This document shows positions 21,617 through 33,322 of a stretch of DNA of 64,000 bases, in pieces. A program made the position numbers and the translations under genes. The notes beneath the pieces are model-generated. The model was not told where the DNA came from, did no database searches, and saw only the letters and a program-made list of their open reading frames with translations. Position 1 is the stretch's first letter; every line of letters starts with the position of its first letter. Source of the DNA: Furcasterigmium furcatum (lineage: Eukaryota > Ascomycota > Sordariomycetes > Glomerellales > Plectosphaerellaceae); NCBI GenBank assembly GCA_001599815.1, contig BCIA01000003.1:4774001-4838000 (forward strand), in the 5' to 3' direction.

Positions 21617-22490
21617 TATTACGGCGTGGTCACATCTCCCGCAGCGGGAAATCCCTCCTCTGATTGCTCGACCAGGCCAACACGTGGGAACGAGGCGATA
21701 GGATAAACGGGTGAAGGCGACGAGGGCCCTGTCCCTGGATGTGCAGGGGGCGAATAGGAACGCTCTCTGCCGGGCCGGTCCGTGATAAGCAGGGCCTGCA
21801 AAAGAAAGGACACGGCAGGCCTCTGCCCGTCGTCAGGGCCCTCGAACACTCCGAACGTTTGGCCGCCAGAACCGCTGCCAGTGGTGTCGCGAGGAAGAAA
21901 TCCCAAGAGGCAGGACGACCCGACCCCCACGTTGCCGGTGGATTGGTGGAGATAAGGGCCCGGGCCACTCGAGGGCGCGACCGCCGACCGGACGGGATAC
22001 CACTCAACCACTCAACCACTGTGATTTCAGCGACAGACAGCGGCCAATCCACTGAAGCTGCCACCATGGAGGTGTGGGGGAGGGTGCGCTAGCTCGGACC
22101 AGGACCCCGCATTGCCGTCCCCAGTCGAGCCACTCCGACCCCCGGCCTCGGGCTGGAGCATGGGAAGGCACGTTCTGCTGTGCCACTGCTGCTTGACACG
22201 GCTCGAGGGGGTGTCTCGTCCCTTTTTTTCTGGCCCTCGCTCCCACCCTACAAACTTCTTCCTCCCACCCCGTCACCGGCCCTAGCTTGTGACCCCCAAC
22301 TTCTCCCTCAACCACCACACGTTCCACCACCACTGCCGGCGATCCGATCGCGAAAGACCACAACGACATCTGTCGGCGACGACCCTTGATCCGGCACAGA
22401 CCAGCAGACTGGGGAACGCCAGGGAGGAGTCGCTCACGGCCTCGAACAACTAACGACTGACTGCGATCATGCGTATCTGAGGCGCCCTGG
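21617..22490. other. upstream region of the C2H2 regulator
   Basis: This 874-bp stretch ends in a C/T-rich tract (about 22218-22340) typical of the 5' leader of fungal regulatory genes. There is no other gene. Confidence 0.5.
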
Positions 22491-25270
22491 ATGGCGACCC
22501 AGCAATCCCAGCATGGGGGCGCGCCGCCAGCCCCCGGTGGACACGGCGCCGCTTCCATGGGCGGAGCATCGTCAGGTTCCGAGCACAGCCCGGGCGCCCT
22601 TCACGCCGTGAACGGAAACTCCTCTGGCGAGAGGGCCTCGATGAGCAGTGCCGCATACAAACGGGCAAGCCGGAAGGGTGCGCCCAAAAAGTTCAGCTGC
22701 CCGCATCACGGCTGCGACAAGGTCTACTCGAGGGCAGAACACCTCCAGAGGCACCAGTTGAACCGTGAGACTCCCCTTGATACCGCGACGCGGCCACCTG
22801 TGACCCTTGCGGTGCGCTGACTTGAATGCGCCTCTTAGACAGCCCCAAAGAAATCTTCCGCTGCGACGTCCCAGGCTGCGACCAGAAATTCGTTCGCGCC
22901 GATCTCCTCGCCCGACACAAGAAACGACACTCCTCCTCATACATCCCGCGAAATCGCGCGCCCAGCTTCAGCACCGCTTCCTCACATACCACCGTCGGCA
23001 CCGCCACCGGCGGCCACGGCGCACACGCAGGCCATGGGAGCCCGCCACTCGGCCCGCCTCCGCCGACAGCAACGTCCTCCAACGGTCTGCATCGAGCCCA
23101 ATATCCCGTGTCGAGCGGCCCCCATGATGCCGCCATCTTGTTGACCCCCGATTCCAACCTCCCGCCGACGCCGACTGCCATTTCCAGCGCGCAACCACCG
23201 CCGCCGTCGCGCCTATCTCAGGCGCCGACATGGCCGTCACAGCCCATGGATATCGACGTCAACATCATGCGACCGAAGCCGCCGACAAATTATTACGCGC
23301 GCGAAGCCCACCCAATGTCGCAGCCGGCCAGCATGATGCCCTTCGGCGCCGTGGACTTCCAGACTGACGGCCAGCTCTCGGAGAACTTCGCCGCCTGGCT
23401 CTTTGACTCGCAGGCGCAGTACAACGAGTTCAGCGCCGTCGCAAATATCCCCTTTCTCGAGGGCGGCCTCGAATCGACGTTCAACAACAATATCCACTAC
23501 GACTACGAATCTCTCACGAGTCGCTCACAGCTCGACCCTACCCCTCCTCGACATGTTGATTCGACCGACGAGCAGCTCAACGAGCATCGGAGACAGGAGA
23601 TCATACACTGGTTCCAGGTCTTCCGGAATAAGCACACCAAGGTCGACTCTTCGATTGCAGGTCTCGTGCAGGACAACAGCGGCGACTTGCCTGCGCTCAG
23701 CCTCGAGATGCTGCGCCATTGCCTTCACGAGTACTGGACGCAGGTCTCCCCACGACTCCCGATCGTCCACCAGCCTACGTTTTCGAGCAACCGATGTCCT
23801 GTCTACCTACTAATGGTCATGATTGCTCTTGGTGCGGTCTCTCTGCGAGCCAGGGATACGACGAGGTCCTTTGGTGATTACGGCGGGTTTGCGGACATCA
23901 TCATCACCAATATCCGCTGGGAGATCGTCACGGCGGAGGAGGCCTCGCCCCCCGTCGGGCTCTGGGTTGCCCAGGCGCTGCTCCTGCTCGAGTTCTACGA
24001 GAAGATGTACTCTTCTCGCAAGCTGCACGAGCGCGCACACATTTATCACTCAGCTACGTTAACGCTCCTCCGACGAGGCAGCCCCCTGATCGGCAGAGCC
24101 GGGAGCGAATCCCCGCCAGAGGAGCAGGTCCCAACGAATGGAGGGCCTCACGACGCGACCCTCGATTCGCGCATGTGGTGGATTCGGTGGGCAGAGACCG
24201 AGTCGATGCACCGCGTGGTGTTCGGGGCCTTTATGATGGACACCGTTCACGCCGCCATGTTTGGCCACCTCGCGGATATGGCGCCGCACGAAATCCGTCT
24301 CCCCCTGCCGTGCGACGACGGCTTATGGACGGCCCCGAGCCCCGACGCCTTCCGAAGTGTCGACAGCACGTATCGCATGTACGGCATCAAGCGAATATCG
24401 TTCCTCGACGGACTCAAATCCGCCCTGCACTGCAACCCCGTGAAGACCCATTCTTTCGGCCGAATGATCATCATGTCCGGCCTGCTCAGCGTGGGCTGGC
24501 ACCTGTCTCACCGAGAAAGCCACCTCAAATGGCTCGATCGCGGCACCGCCAAGGGCGAGAATGACGCGTGGCGCAGGACGCTCCTCAGGGCATTCGATGT
24601 CTGGAAGGAGAGCTTCGACACGGACATTGGCACTGCCGACCCCCTCGAGGGGTCCTGCAACGGCCCGATCCATACGGCGTCCGTCTTGTACCACCTGGCG
24701 CACATCAGCCTCCACGTCGACATCATCAACTGCCAGGTCTACGCGGGCGTCAAGCGGCTGCTTGGCCGCAAGGTCTCGACCCGCGACTACTCCAACTCCG
24801 TCGCTCGCATGAGGGCCTGGGCAGGGCAGGCGACGACGCGGCACGCAGTGCTTCACGCCTTCAAGCTCCTCCACCGCGTTCTCGTCGGCGGATCCCCTCA
24901 CACCCGAAAGTCGTCGGGCTACCCGCCCCTGCAAGACGCATACTACTCCTGCCGCAGCGAACCGGACCCCCATCGCCCGTGGGTGCTCTACTACGCGACG
25001 CTGAGCATCTACTCCTTCGTCCGGGCTCTCGGCGGCGCCACATCCCGCCCCCTGCGCCAGGGGCACTACGTCCCGACGGTCGACTACCTCACGCGCGTGG
25101 CGTCGCTGCGGGAGCTCGACGAGGCGACGGCGCACAACCTCGGCGACGGGTTGCCGGAGCTGCTGCGCGTGCTGCAGGCGAGCCTGGAGGAGTCGCACTG
25201 GGAGATCCTCCACGAGGCGTGCGAGCGGCTGAGCGCCTGCAGGGAGACGCTGGCCAGCGGGTCGGCGTGA
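22491..25270 (+). CDS. C2H2 zinc-finger transcription factor with Fungal_trans domain
   Basis: Nuclear regulator of 901 aa in two exons, 22491-22764 and 22839-25270 (74-nt intron, phase 1). The intron falls between two C2H2 fingers: first CPHHGCDKVYSRAEHLQRH, then FRCDVPGCDQKFVRADLLAR with HKKRH. Basic KRASRKGAPKK precedes the fingers. A Pro/Thr-rich linker follows, then the Fungal_trans (middle homology) region from about residue 270, including YWTQVSPRLPIVHQPTF and IALGAVSLRAR. This layout is shared with fungal regulators of carbon and development genes; no target is predictable. The long 5' leader and CT-rich 3' UTR fit a controlled mRNA. Confidence 0.92.
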
Positions 25271-26101
25271 CGCATGGACATATCTCCTCCTCCTCCTCAT
25301 CTTCCACTTCTTTTTTCTTCCTGTCCATTTTACTTTTTCCTTGTGTTGTTTCCCATCTTTCTCCATATATCCCCCTTTTTGATTCCCGGTCCACGATTTA
25401 GATGATGTAGATAAGAGGGGGGAGGGCGCGCCGCCCCCTGCCGCGGGTTTCCGGGACGTCCGAGGTCTGGGTTTACATAGGAAGACGGACGGGTGGGATG
25501 GGCCTAGAGTGTTTCCTCGGACGGAGACTTTTACGAGTGACATGTCGTGTAGTAATTGATGCATGGAGTTGCCATTCGGGGTATCTACCGGAACGATCGT
25601 ACTTCAACATGAGTTTCGTGACTTCGTAACCAACAAAACAGGAAAGGACGCATGCGGTCTTCCTTATTGGCGATTGATGCGGCTTCCAAGTGATGTCGAC
25701 AAGAATACTGCCTCAATGAATGTTAGCAGTTGCTCCAGGCCACAGCAAAAATATCGGGGATTCGAGGGCCCAGGAGCCCAGAGAGTCGTACCCAGACGCC
25801 GACCCTCGGTGGTCTGGCCGCAACCGCAGCCCTTCGGGCGATCCCATCTCGTGAACCCTGAGGATCTAAGAAGCCCAATTAGATTTAGCAGGATGGCTGC
25901 CTGGGCTGGTGGCACGTACCTCAACGGCGGGAAGGGGGATTGGAGAACAGCCCTCCATCAACGGAGCCCGGATAAGACCTAGGAACCGTTAGCTGGAGAC
26001 ATGTGTTGAGCTTTGCTAGCGGTACGTACCAGTACCTCGAGCAGATGGAGGGAGCATCGAGGATGATGGAGGAGAACACAAAGCCGCGAGCCGCGAGTGC
26101 G
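25271..26101. other. convergent intergenic region
   Basis: The first 90 bp are a CT-rich 3' UTR of the regulator with CTC and TTC runs. The rest has no gene I can support. Confidence 0.5.
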
Positions 26102-26968
26102 TCATATGCCGCCCATGTCCACATCGTCCTCACGGTGGGCATACTCGGAGACGGGGGAGTAGTCCGAGTCCAGGTCCGAATCGTACACGTACTGCTTGTC
26201 GGGGTGGGCCTCGTAGCCGTCCTCGTCGACGTCGCCGATCGCGAGCTTGTCCTTGTCGAGGTCGTCCATGTAGGCGCCGAAGTCGGGGATCAGGGCGCGG
26301 CGGACGAGGGGCGGGACGTCGGGGGTGTAGTACTCCTTGAGGAACGTGTCGATGGCCGCGACGGTCCTGGGGACGGGCTGGTTGCCGTCGTGCTTCTGGG
26401 CGGCGTGGTCGACGAGCCAGCGCTGGCGGGCCTTGACGAGGCGCACGACGAGCTCGAGGAGCATGTCGGGGGCCATGTACGCGCGGCGGACCCATTCGAC
26501 GCCGTCCATGACCCAGTAGTCGAGCCACTGGGAAATGTTGTCGGAGACGAGGAGGCCTGCGTGATCCTTCATGGCGGCGAAGACTTGGGCGAACTTGTGG
26601 TCGACGAAGGTCCTGTTGTAGCGGACGTCGTCGAGGACGGCGTTGATCTTGAGGGCGTTGACCAGGTCTTGGGTGTAGCCGCGGTTGTCGAAGATGTTGG
26701 TGTGACGGATGGTATCGTCGTAGACGAGGCCGATCTGCGGCTTCAGGTACTTGAAGGGCTTGGCCTTGAACTCCCAGGGCTGCTTTCCGGGCGCGGCAGG
26801 GGGGTTGGCAGGCTTCTTGGGAGCGTCGATCTCACCGAGGGCGTCGCTCTGGGCGAGCTTCTCGGCGTCGGTGCTCTCTTGAACAGGCTCCGTCTGAACG
26901 AGCTGCTGGTTTAGCTGCGCCTGGCTGGGCCGGAGGGCAAGGGGGCGATTGAAGAATTGATCGGCCAT
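26102..26968 (-). CDS. uncharacterised acidic-tailed protein
   Basis: I do not recognise this protein. It is one exon of 288 aa, starting MADQFFNRPL at 26968; an in-frame extension to 27214 is low-complexity leader. The N-terminal 70 residues are polar and Pro/Ala-rich. A folded core, likely all-helical, runs from about WEFKAKPFKYLKP to RRALIPDFGAYM, with many aromatic residues (ISQWLDYWVMDGVEWVRRAY). The last 45 residues are strongly acidic (DLDKDKLAIGDVDEDGYE and DSDLDSDYSPVSEY). No signal peptide or membrane span is seen. It may be a cytosolic or nuclear scaffold. The promoter side holds a degenerate repeat. Confidence 0.75.
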   Translation of the reverse strand: MADQFFNRPLALRPSQAQLNQQLVQTEPVQESTDAEKLAQSDALGEIDAPKKPANPPAAPGKQPWEFKAKPFKYLKPQIGLVYDDTIRHTNIFDNRGYTQDLVNALKINAVLDDVRYNRTFVDHKFAQVFAAMKDHAGLLVSDNISQWLDYWVMDGVEWVRRAYMAPDMLLELVVRLVKARQRWLVDHAAQKHDGNQPVPRTVAAIDTFLKEYYTPDVPPLVRRALIPDFGAYMDDLDKDKLAIGDVDEDGYEAHPDKQYVYDSDLDSDYSPVSEYAHREDDVDMGGI

Positions 26969-27451
26969 TTTGCGTTCATGGAAGCTGATTGTGATGGGGA
27001 GAGCTTCAGATTGATGGTAATCGTGATAGAAAGGGGTTGTGGCGGAGGTGAATTGAGACACAGCAGGTTGTGATGGAAACAGGTTGATGCGAAGACCGGT
27101 TGTGACGAAGGGATGTTGTGATGGGGAAGGGTTGATACAGGTCGCAAGCCAGGACGGTTGAGATGAAGGAGCTTCAAGATACAGCGAAAACGGTGACACT
27201 TTGGAGGTCAACAACCAGGGGCGCAGGCATCAATCACAAAAAACAACAACACTAAGTTACTATCACGAGAAAAGGCCAAAAAATCACCCGCCCACCCTGC
27301 CACATGAGCAAGATCAGAGATCACACAAGGAGATCAAGATCAGGAAGAGACGAGATCTCGCAGAATGCCCGAAGACAACTGGAAACAGTGCAATCTCTGA
27401 TCAGATAAATACCTACTACAGATTAGCAACTCCAGGGGGGAGGGAAAACAC
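26969..27451. other. upstream region with degenerate GGTTGTGATG repeat
   Basis: At about 27036-27165 the plus strand carries four or five imperfect copies of a 16-17 bp unit like GGTTGTGATGGAAACA. It lies in the 5' leader or promoter of the acidic-tailed protein. Nothing else is recognised here. Confidence 0.4.
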
Positions 27452-27535
27452 GCCCCGAGCCGGATTTGAACCGACAACCATTCCAGTATTCCGGGTGGAA
27501 TACCAGAGTGGCGAGATGCAACCGTTGAGCCATTT
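27452..27535 (-). pseudogene. tRNA-like sequence, probably a tRNA remnant
   Basis: On the minus strand a B-box GGTTCAAATCC (27472-27462) sits in a good T-arm (GTCGG/CCGGC). An A-box-like TGGCTCAACGG (27532-27522) lies 60 bp upstream. A TTTT run follows at 27448-27445, as for a Pol III terminator. The 3' acceptor half TCGGGGC has no 5' partner; the matching place reads AATACAA. Between the boxes is a 15-bp hairpin instead of a normal anticodon arm, so I cannot assign an anticodon. A pseudogene or tRNA-derived element is more likely than a working tRNA. Confidence 0.4.
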
Positions 27536-27805
27536 GTATTGTTGTCAAATCATCCTATTAACCTTGCCTATAAGGGATAGGGGAGGAGGGGTCACATGTG
27601 ATGCGCGGGTGGTGTTGTTGACGCGGGGTGGTCGCCCGCGGTGATTCACTACCAACGCGTCCAGCCCCGCGAGGCGCCAGACGTGTCCCGGGCTCGATGA
27701 CTACCCGCACGCGCCTGGTACAGTCCCTCCTCAAAGATGCGCCTGGCGTCCGACGCTCAAGGCCACCGAGTTGTCCTCCTCGCACCGAGCTTCCGCCGCG
27801 CCACC

Positions 27806-28549
27806 CTACGCGTCGGCCTTCCCCTTTGCACCCGCCCCCTTTTCCTCCTCGGGGGCATCGTCGCCCTCGCCCACGTCCACGACCTCCACGCTCGCGCTCA
27901 GTCCACCGCCCTCGCTCTCGTTTTGCCCCTCCAGCCCGCCGGAGAGGCTCATGAAGTGATCCACCACGTCGCGCTTCTCGGCGAACAGCGCGAGGTCGAG
28001 CGGGATCTGGTCCTTGTCGTTGGCGGCCGCCGGGCTGGCGCCTGCGGCGAGAAGAGACTTGACGACGTCGAGGTGGCCGCGGAGGCACGCCCAGTGGAGT
28101 GATGTGTTGCCGAACTCGTTCGGCAGGTCGAGGTATGTCTTCAGGGGCTCCGAGGACGGTGTGAAGTGTGCGATGAGGGCGTTGACGATTTCTGAACATG
28201 GTTAGCAGACAGGATCGAGGCCATGGACAACACTTTGATTGCGACACAAGTCATCAGGGGTAGGATAGGGGCAGTGTATATGGCTAAGGCATCTTGATAT
28301 CCTGCCCCACCACCGAGTCTCATGAGGCCCCAACGTCCATCCTCGCCACGTACCTAGGTTGCCATTGCCGGCGGCCATGTGCAGAGACGTCGACTTGCTG
28401 TCATCTCGCGCCGCAGCGAGGATGTCTGATGCTGTCGCGCCCTCGCGGGCGGACAGGGAGGCCAGGGTCTCCTGGAGGTCTGAGAGCTCGCCGGCCCTGG
28501 CGAAGTAGATGAGATCGTCAATCTCGTCCTCGGACAGATTGGGCGCCAT
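27806..28549 (-). CDS. YAR1: ankyrin-repeat protein, YAR1 homologue
   Basis: Small ankyrin protein of 193 aa in exons 28549-28354 and 28191-27806, with an unusually long 162-nt intron. Two ankyrin repeats are clear: STSLHMAAGNGNLEIVNALI, interrupted by the intron, and NTSLHWACLRGHLDVVKSLL. The order, spacing and acidic tail match yeast Yar1, which escorts ribosomal protein Rps3 to the nucleus and protects it from aggregation. The N-terminus DDLIYFARAGEL also matches. Length (yeast 200 aa) agrees. The start is MAPNLSEDEI at 28549; a codon eight positions earlier is possible. Confidence 0.88.
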
Positions 28550-28863
28550 GACTTTGGTGTTTCTGATGGACAAAGGCTGGGGAATAATGTCTCCGTCAGG
28601 GCTTTGAGATTATGTCACAGAACCAGTGAGGTTGGGCGAGTGTTGATGAGGCTCTTTCTCTGGTCTTTGACCGATGAAGTCAAAAGAAAATTTCCCGACG
28701 GCGAGGTGGAGGCACTGTGCGAGCGACAAAACCCGCACGCCACACGGCCCCATTCAGGGGCAAACTCGAGCCCCTTTCGACCAGCCCCTTTATCACGACG
28801 GCTCGTCTTTGCAACAAAAGTTTCCTCCATGCAGGGAATGCCCCTAAAAATGGAAGACAAGAG

Positions 28864-30441
28864 TCAATGGAGACTTCTCTCAAAACTCTTGTCCAGCCAC
28901 TCTGCCAGATCACCCGCATTGTCCACCCCCTGAATCTCGCCTTTGAGGCCCAGGAACAGCATCAATTGGAGCTCCCGGCGGCAATCCACATCCTCCATAT
29001 TGATTCCATCCTCCTCAATCGCACCAAGAAGTCTCTGTGCACTTTTACGGTCCCTTACGGTCAAAGGAACCAAGACCGAGGGCCCGCCGGCCCCCAAAAG
29101 AACCTCCCCTCTCGGGATCTGACTCGGAGGAGGCGAGTTTCCAACGCAGTGCGATGAGAGCATGTCGCTACTCTTAACACCAAGCCAGATGACATCAGGA
29201 ACCTGCAGACTTTCTTCGTGGCCCAAGCTCGTGGAGCCATTCTTGTAGCATTGCATAATGCGCAAGCCATCCGGGTCGAAGTCGACGACGGCGAAGACTG
29301 GCAGATCGGGTCGAGCGCTGTGCAAGGCGTGAAGGAAGGCTCGGGTGCTCAGGTCGGGGTAGCCTTTGCCCTGTGCAATGTCAGGCCAATCCACGTAGGT
29401 GCCATGGATTTTTGGCCTACCGTGATGAGAATGCCAGGGCCTGATGTGCAGGCCTGGCAGTAGCCAGAGGCCGACAGAGAGCGAAAGGTAGCCTTGGGAG
29501 ACGTCAGTCATCAGTCTTTCGGCCACCGAGGCATTCTCACTCACCTCCTTCTCAACCACCAGGATCCATCTTGCTGCTTCAACGTCAAGGCTCTGAATGT
29601 CTCGTACTGGAGGTATTAGAAGTCCCTGGACTTGATTAGAAAGCGGCTTTTGACGTCGGCGCTTGTTGACCCTTGGCTCACATTGGCTGTGGGCGAGATT
29701 GCGTCCTCAGGGGCATCTCTCAGCGTGAGTACGACTGCGCCGGACACCAGCCCCTTTCCAGCGGCCACCTACGACATCGTCAGCTGCCAACGTGGCATGA
29801 GAGGGATGCATGCGCCATACCACATTGAGATCCGCTCTCCCAGAGCCCAGTGTGAACGCCAAGTCATCCACCAACCCATCGACTACGGCCTGGCTGCCGA
29901 AAAGTTCGACGTCTTGGTAGTAAATGTTGCTTTCGTCATCAGAATTGCGGAAAGATCGACAATAAAGAACCGTCACCATGAGCATACCGTTTCGTCAGAA
30001 GCGTGCCGGCGGCCAGAGCATCGTGAACCAGCTGCAGCAGCTTCAGGAGACGAGCTGTATGCCATGGAGGTCAATGACGGCCGATCCCCGCATGTAAAGC
30101 AAGAACAGACCGAACTTCCGAGCTTCCTGTGGCCCAGATCCCGGGAAACGGACGGTCGAGACTCTTGGGGCCACACCGGCTTCGTCACCTGGAGGCGCTG
30201 CCCGACGGACTCTCGGACGAATCCGAAAGGTAATGGAAAGCTCGCGCTGATGAAGCAGGTCGAGCTGGATTTTGCCAAGAATATCCTCGATCTTGTTGAT
30301 GACGAGGCCAGGCTCGAGTCCTTGAGGTACAGGGAGTAGCACAGCGTTCGAGGGACGTCTGTTGAGGTGACCCGGTGGTGTTAGTTGGGTCCGGGGCCCT
30401 TGAACAATGGACGGTGAAGCACGTCGAGAGAAGTCGGCCAT
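28864..30441 (-). CDS. SPO11: SPO11 meiotic double-strand-break protein, 7 exons
   Basis: Topoisomerase VI A-like protein that makes meiotic DNA breaks in the nucleus. Exons are 30441-30111, 30054-29988, 29929-29821, 29768-29682, 29625-29545, 29492-29421 and 29370-28864, giving 417 aa. All six introns are 50-58 nt with closed phases. The winged-helix domain carries TKRNIYYQDVELF; by alignment with yeast Tyr135, Tyr137 is the catalytic residue. The Toprim domain includes WILVVEKEATFRSL (Glu), SGPGILITGKGYPD and VVDFDPDG (Asp-x-Asp), all acidic metal ligands present. Read unspliced, parts look truncated, but the spliced model is intact. It is divergent from the lanosterol synthase gene, 530 bp away. 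Confidence 0.95.
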
Positions 30442-30971
30442 CGCGTGGCGAGGGGATTTGCGCACAGCCTCTCCAAGACACTTCGCAGAGGAGAGACAGG
30501 CATTAATTGTGAAGAAGTAAATCTATCTCGACTCGGGGTCGTCACCGACATGCCTTTCCTGCTCGTCCACTGTGCCAATGGAAGGAAAGCACGACTGACC
30601 TCAGATCGGGTGGGATCTTCCTTCCCCAAGAGTGGTCCTGCCCGAGTTTTTAGAGTGATGACCATGCAGGGGTCATGTAACGGCATTGGCCAATGGGGAT
30701 TCCTCTGTGCCTTACGCAAACCCACTAAAGTCAGACGATCCATGCTCATCCCTTGCATCCGTCCCTCCTCGCATGCCACTCTGCTAAAATGGTCCACCGC
30801 CAATTTATTTCGTGTTCGTGACGGCCCTCCGCGGGAACGCGCAATTACGCCGGCACTCCGATGGCAGCCAACCATCCCACCTTTTTGAAGTCGTCGTCAC
30901 CCAGACTGCAGATTCCAAACTGCAGATTCCGAATGCCACAACTTCCAACAGCTTCCTCAATCGCTGCCACC
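30442..30971. promoter_or_regulatory. shared divergent region of SPO11 and ERG7
   Basis: This 530-bp stretch lies between a meiosis gene and a constitutive sterol gene. I see no additional gene and cannot assign specific sites. Confidence 0.45.
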
Positions 30972-33322
30972 ATGGAGGAGAAGAGCCTCTCTCGCAAGCG
31001 CGTCGCCGAGTCCATCGAGGAGCAACAATGGCCCAAGAGGCCCAGGATCAGCGGCAAGACCGACAAGTCCAGATGGAGGCTGAACGACGACAACGGCCGG
31101 CACAGCTGGGTCTTCGTTGACGATGACGAAGCTCTCAAGGAGGCACCCCAGAGCTACGCCGAAAAATACTATCTCGGCCTTCCCCTGGTATGCTCCCCGG
31201 CAAGCTGTTCCCCTCGAAGGTTGCACACTCTAATGGCGTGACTTACACAGGGCCTTCCCGACCTTCCCGAGCCGACCACTCCCCTCGACGCCTCCCTGAA
31301 TGGCCTCACCTTTTTCGAGAAGCTCCAACTGCCACCTGGCGAATGGGGTTGCGAGTATGGCGGTCCCATGTTCCTCCTCCCAGGCATGGTCATCTGCTGG
31401 TACGTCACCAAGACGCCCATCTCGTCCACCAAAGCCACCGAGATCAAGAACTACCTCTTCGCTCGAGCGCACCCAGAACACGGCGGATGGGGTCTCCATG
31501 TTGAGGGCGACAGCACGGTCTTCGGCTGCACGCTCAACTACACTGTCCTCAGACTTCTCGGTGTCGATCCGGAGGACCCCGTCATGGTCAAGGCCAGGGC
31601 CCGCCTGCACAAGCTGGGAGGTGCCACGAACGGTCCGCACTGGGCAAAGTTCTGGCTCGCCGTGCTCGGTGTGGCGAAATGGGACCTTGTCAACCCGGTG
31701 CCCGCAGAGCTCTGGCTCCTGCCCGACTGGGTGCCTATCGCGCCCTGGCGGTGGTGGATTCACATTCGCCAGGTCTACCTGCCCATGTCGTACATTTTCT
31801 CCCGCAAATGGTCGTGCGAGGAGACAGACCTTATTCGTGAGCTCAGGAACGAGCTTTTTGTCCAGCCATGGGACTCCATCAACTGGGCTTCCCACAGAAA
31901 TGACATCGCCCCGGGCGACAACTACTATCCCAAGACCTGGTTCTTGAACACCGTCAACTGGCTCCTCGTCAATGTCTGGGACCCTTACCTTCGCCCCAAC
32001 TGGATCAAGGACCAAGCCGAGGATTGGACCAGCGAGCTTGTTGACATGGAGGATGCCAACACCGACTATGCATGCCTGGCTCCTGTCAGCGCACCCATGA
32101 ACACAGTGGTCTGCTACATCCGCGATGGCCCCGGCGCCTACAGCGTCAGGAGACACATCGAGAGACTCGAGGAGTTCATGTGGATGAACGCAGAGGGCAT
32201 GCTGTGCAACGGCACCAACGGCGTCCAATGCTGGGACACCGCATTCCTCATTATAGCAGCTCATGCCAGTAACTTCCACAAGGACCCCAAGTGGAAGCCC
32301 ATGTTAGAAAAGGCCCTCGGCTTCCTCGAGCAGCAACAGATCCGCGAGGACTGCAAGGACCAGGAAAAGTGCTACCGTCAGCAGCGAAAGGGTGGCTGGC
32401 CCTTCAGCAACAAGGATCAGGGCTATTGCGTCAGCGACTGCGTCTCTGAGTGTCTCCAGGCCGTCATTATGCTGCAAAAGTCGGAGGGCTACCCCGAGCT
32501 TCTCGAAGAACAGCGTATTTTCGATGCCGTCGACACGATCCTCGTGTACCAGAACGCGGACACTGGTGGCGTCGGCGCGTACGAGCTCAGGCGAGGAAGC
32601 AAGCACTTGGAGGTCCTGAACGCCGCCGAGGTGTTCGGCAACATCATGGTCGAGTACGACTACCCAGAGTGCACCACGTCTTGCGTCTCTGCCCTGTCCC
32701 TGTTCAACAAGTACTGGCCTGAATACAGGAAGGACGATATCGAACGCTTCATCGCTGGTGCGACTGGCTGGATCAAGTCTCACCAGATGGAGCACGGCGG
32801 GTGGTACGGAAACTGGGGAGTATGCTTCACGTACGCTGGCATGTTCGCCCTGGAGGCTCTCGCGGGCGTTGGAGAGACATACGAGAACAGCAGGTACGCG
32901 AAGAAGGGATGTGAGTTCCTCATCTCGAAGCAGAGGGAGGACGGAGGATGGTCCGAGAGCTACAAGGTAAGCGGTCCCCTCTCTAGAGCACGTCTATGTG
33001 ATGCTGACCTTCCTAGTCATGCGAGTTGATGCAGTACATCGAGCACCCCTCGGGCTCCCTGGTGGTGCAGACTGCCTGGGCCGTGCTTGCTCTCATGGAG
33101 GCCGAGTACCCTCATGTTGAGCCCATCAAGAAGGGCATCGAGTTCATCATGAGCCGGCAGCAGCCGAACGGCGAGTGGCTCGCGGAGTCCATCGAGGGAG
33201 TCTTCAACAAGAGCTGCATGATCACGTACCCGAACTACAAGTTCATCTTCCCCATCAAGGCGCTGGGCCTGTTCGCCCGGATCTATCCGGATGAGGCCGT
33301 AGAGCTGAAGAAGAAGGAGTGA
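30972..33322 (+). CDS. ERG7: lanosterol synthase (oxidosqualene cyclase)
   Basis: Converts 2,3-oxidosqualene to lanosterol in ergosterol synthesis, on lipid droplet or ER membranes. Exons are 30972-31187, 31251-32966 and 33017-33322, giving 745 aa. Hallmarks are the DCVSE form of the catalytic DCTAE motif, with catalytic Asp at about residue 468, several QW repeats (for example QREDGGWSESY), and GWGLHVEGDSTVFG. Near the C-terminus NKSCMITYPNYKF matches the NKSCAIS type of lanosterol synthases. It does not match the APPGGMR type reported for Aspergillus protostadienol synthase, so I favour the housekeeping enzyme. The N-terminal MEEKSLSRKR has a good start context, ACCATGG. Confidence 0.95.

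Noticed and set aside
24323..25564. 413-codon minus-strand frame
   Set aside because: Shadow of the C2H2 regulator; Arg/Val/Ala-rich with no motif.
31230..32279. 349-codon minus-strand frame
   Set aside because: Shadow of lanosterol synthase.
30972..33322. Oxidosqualene cyclase as a secondary-metabolite (protostadienol) synthase
   Set aside because: The C-terminal motif is of the NKSCAIS lanosterol type and the neighbours are housekeeping genes.
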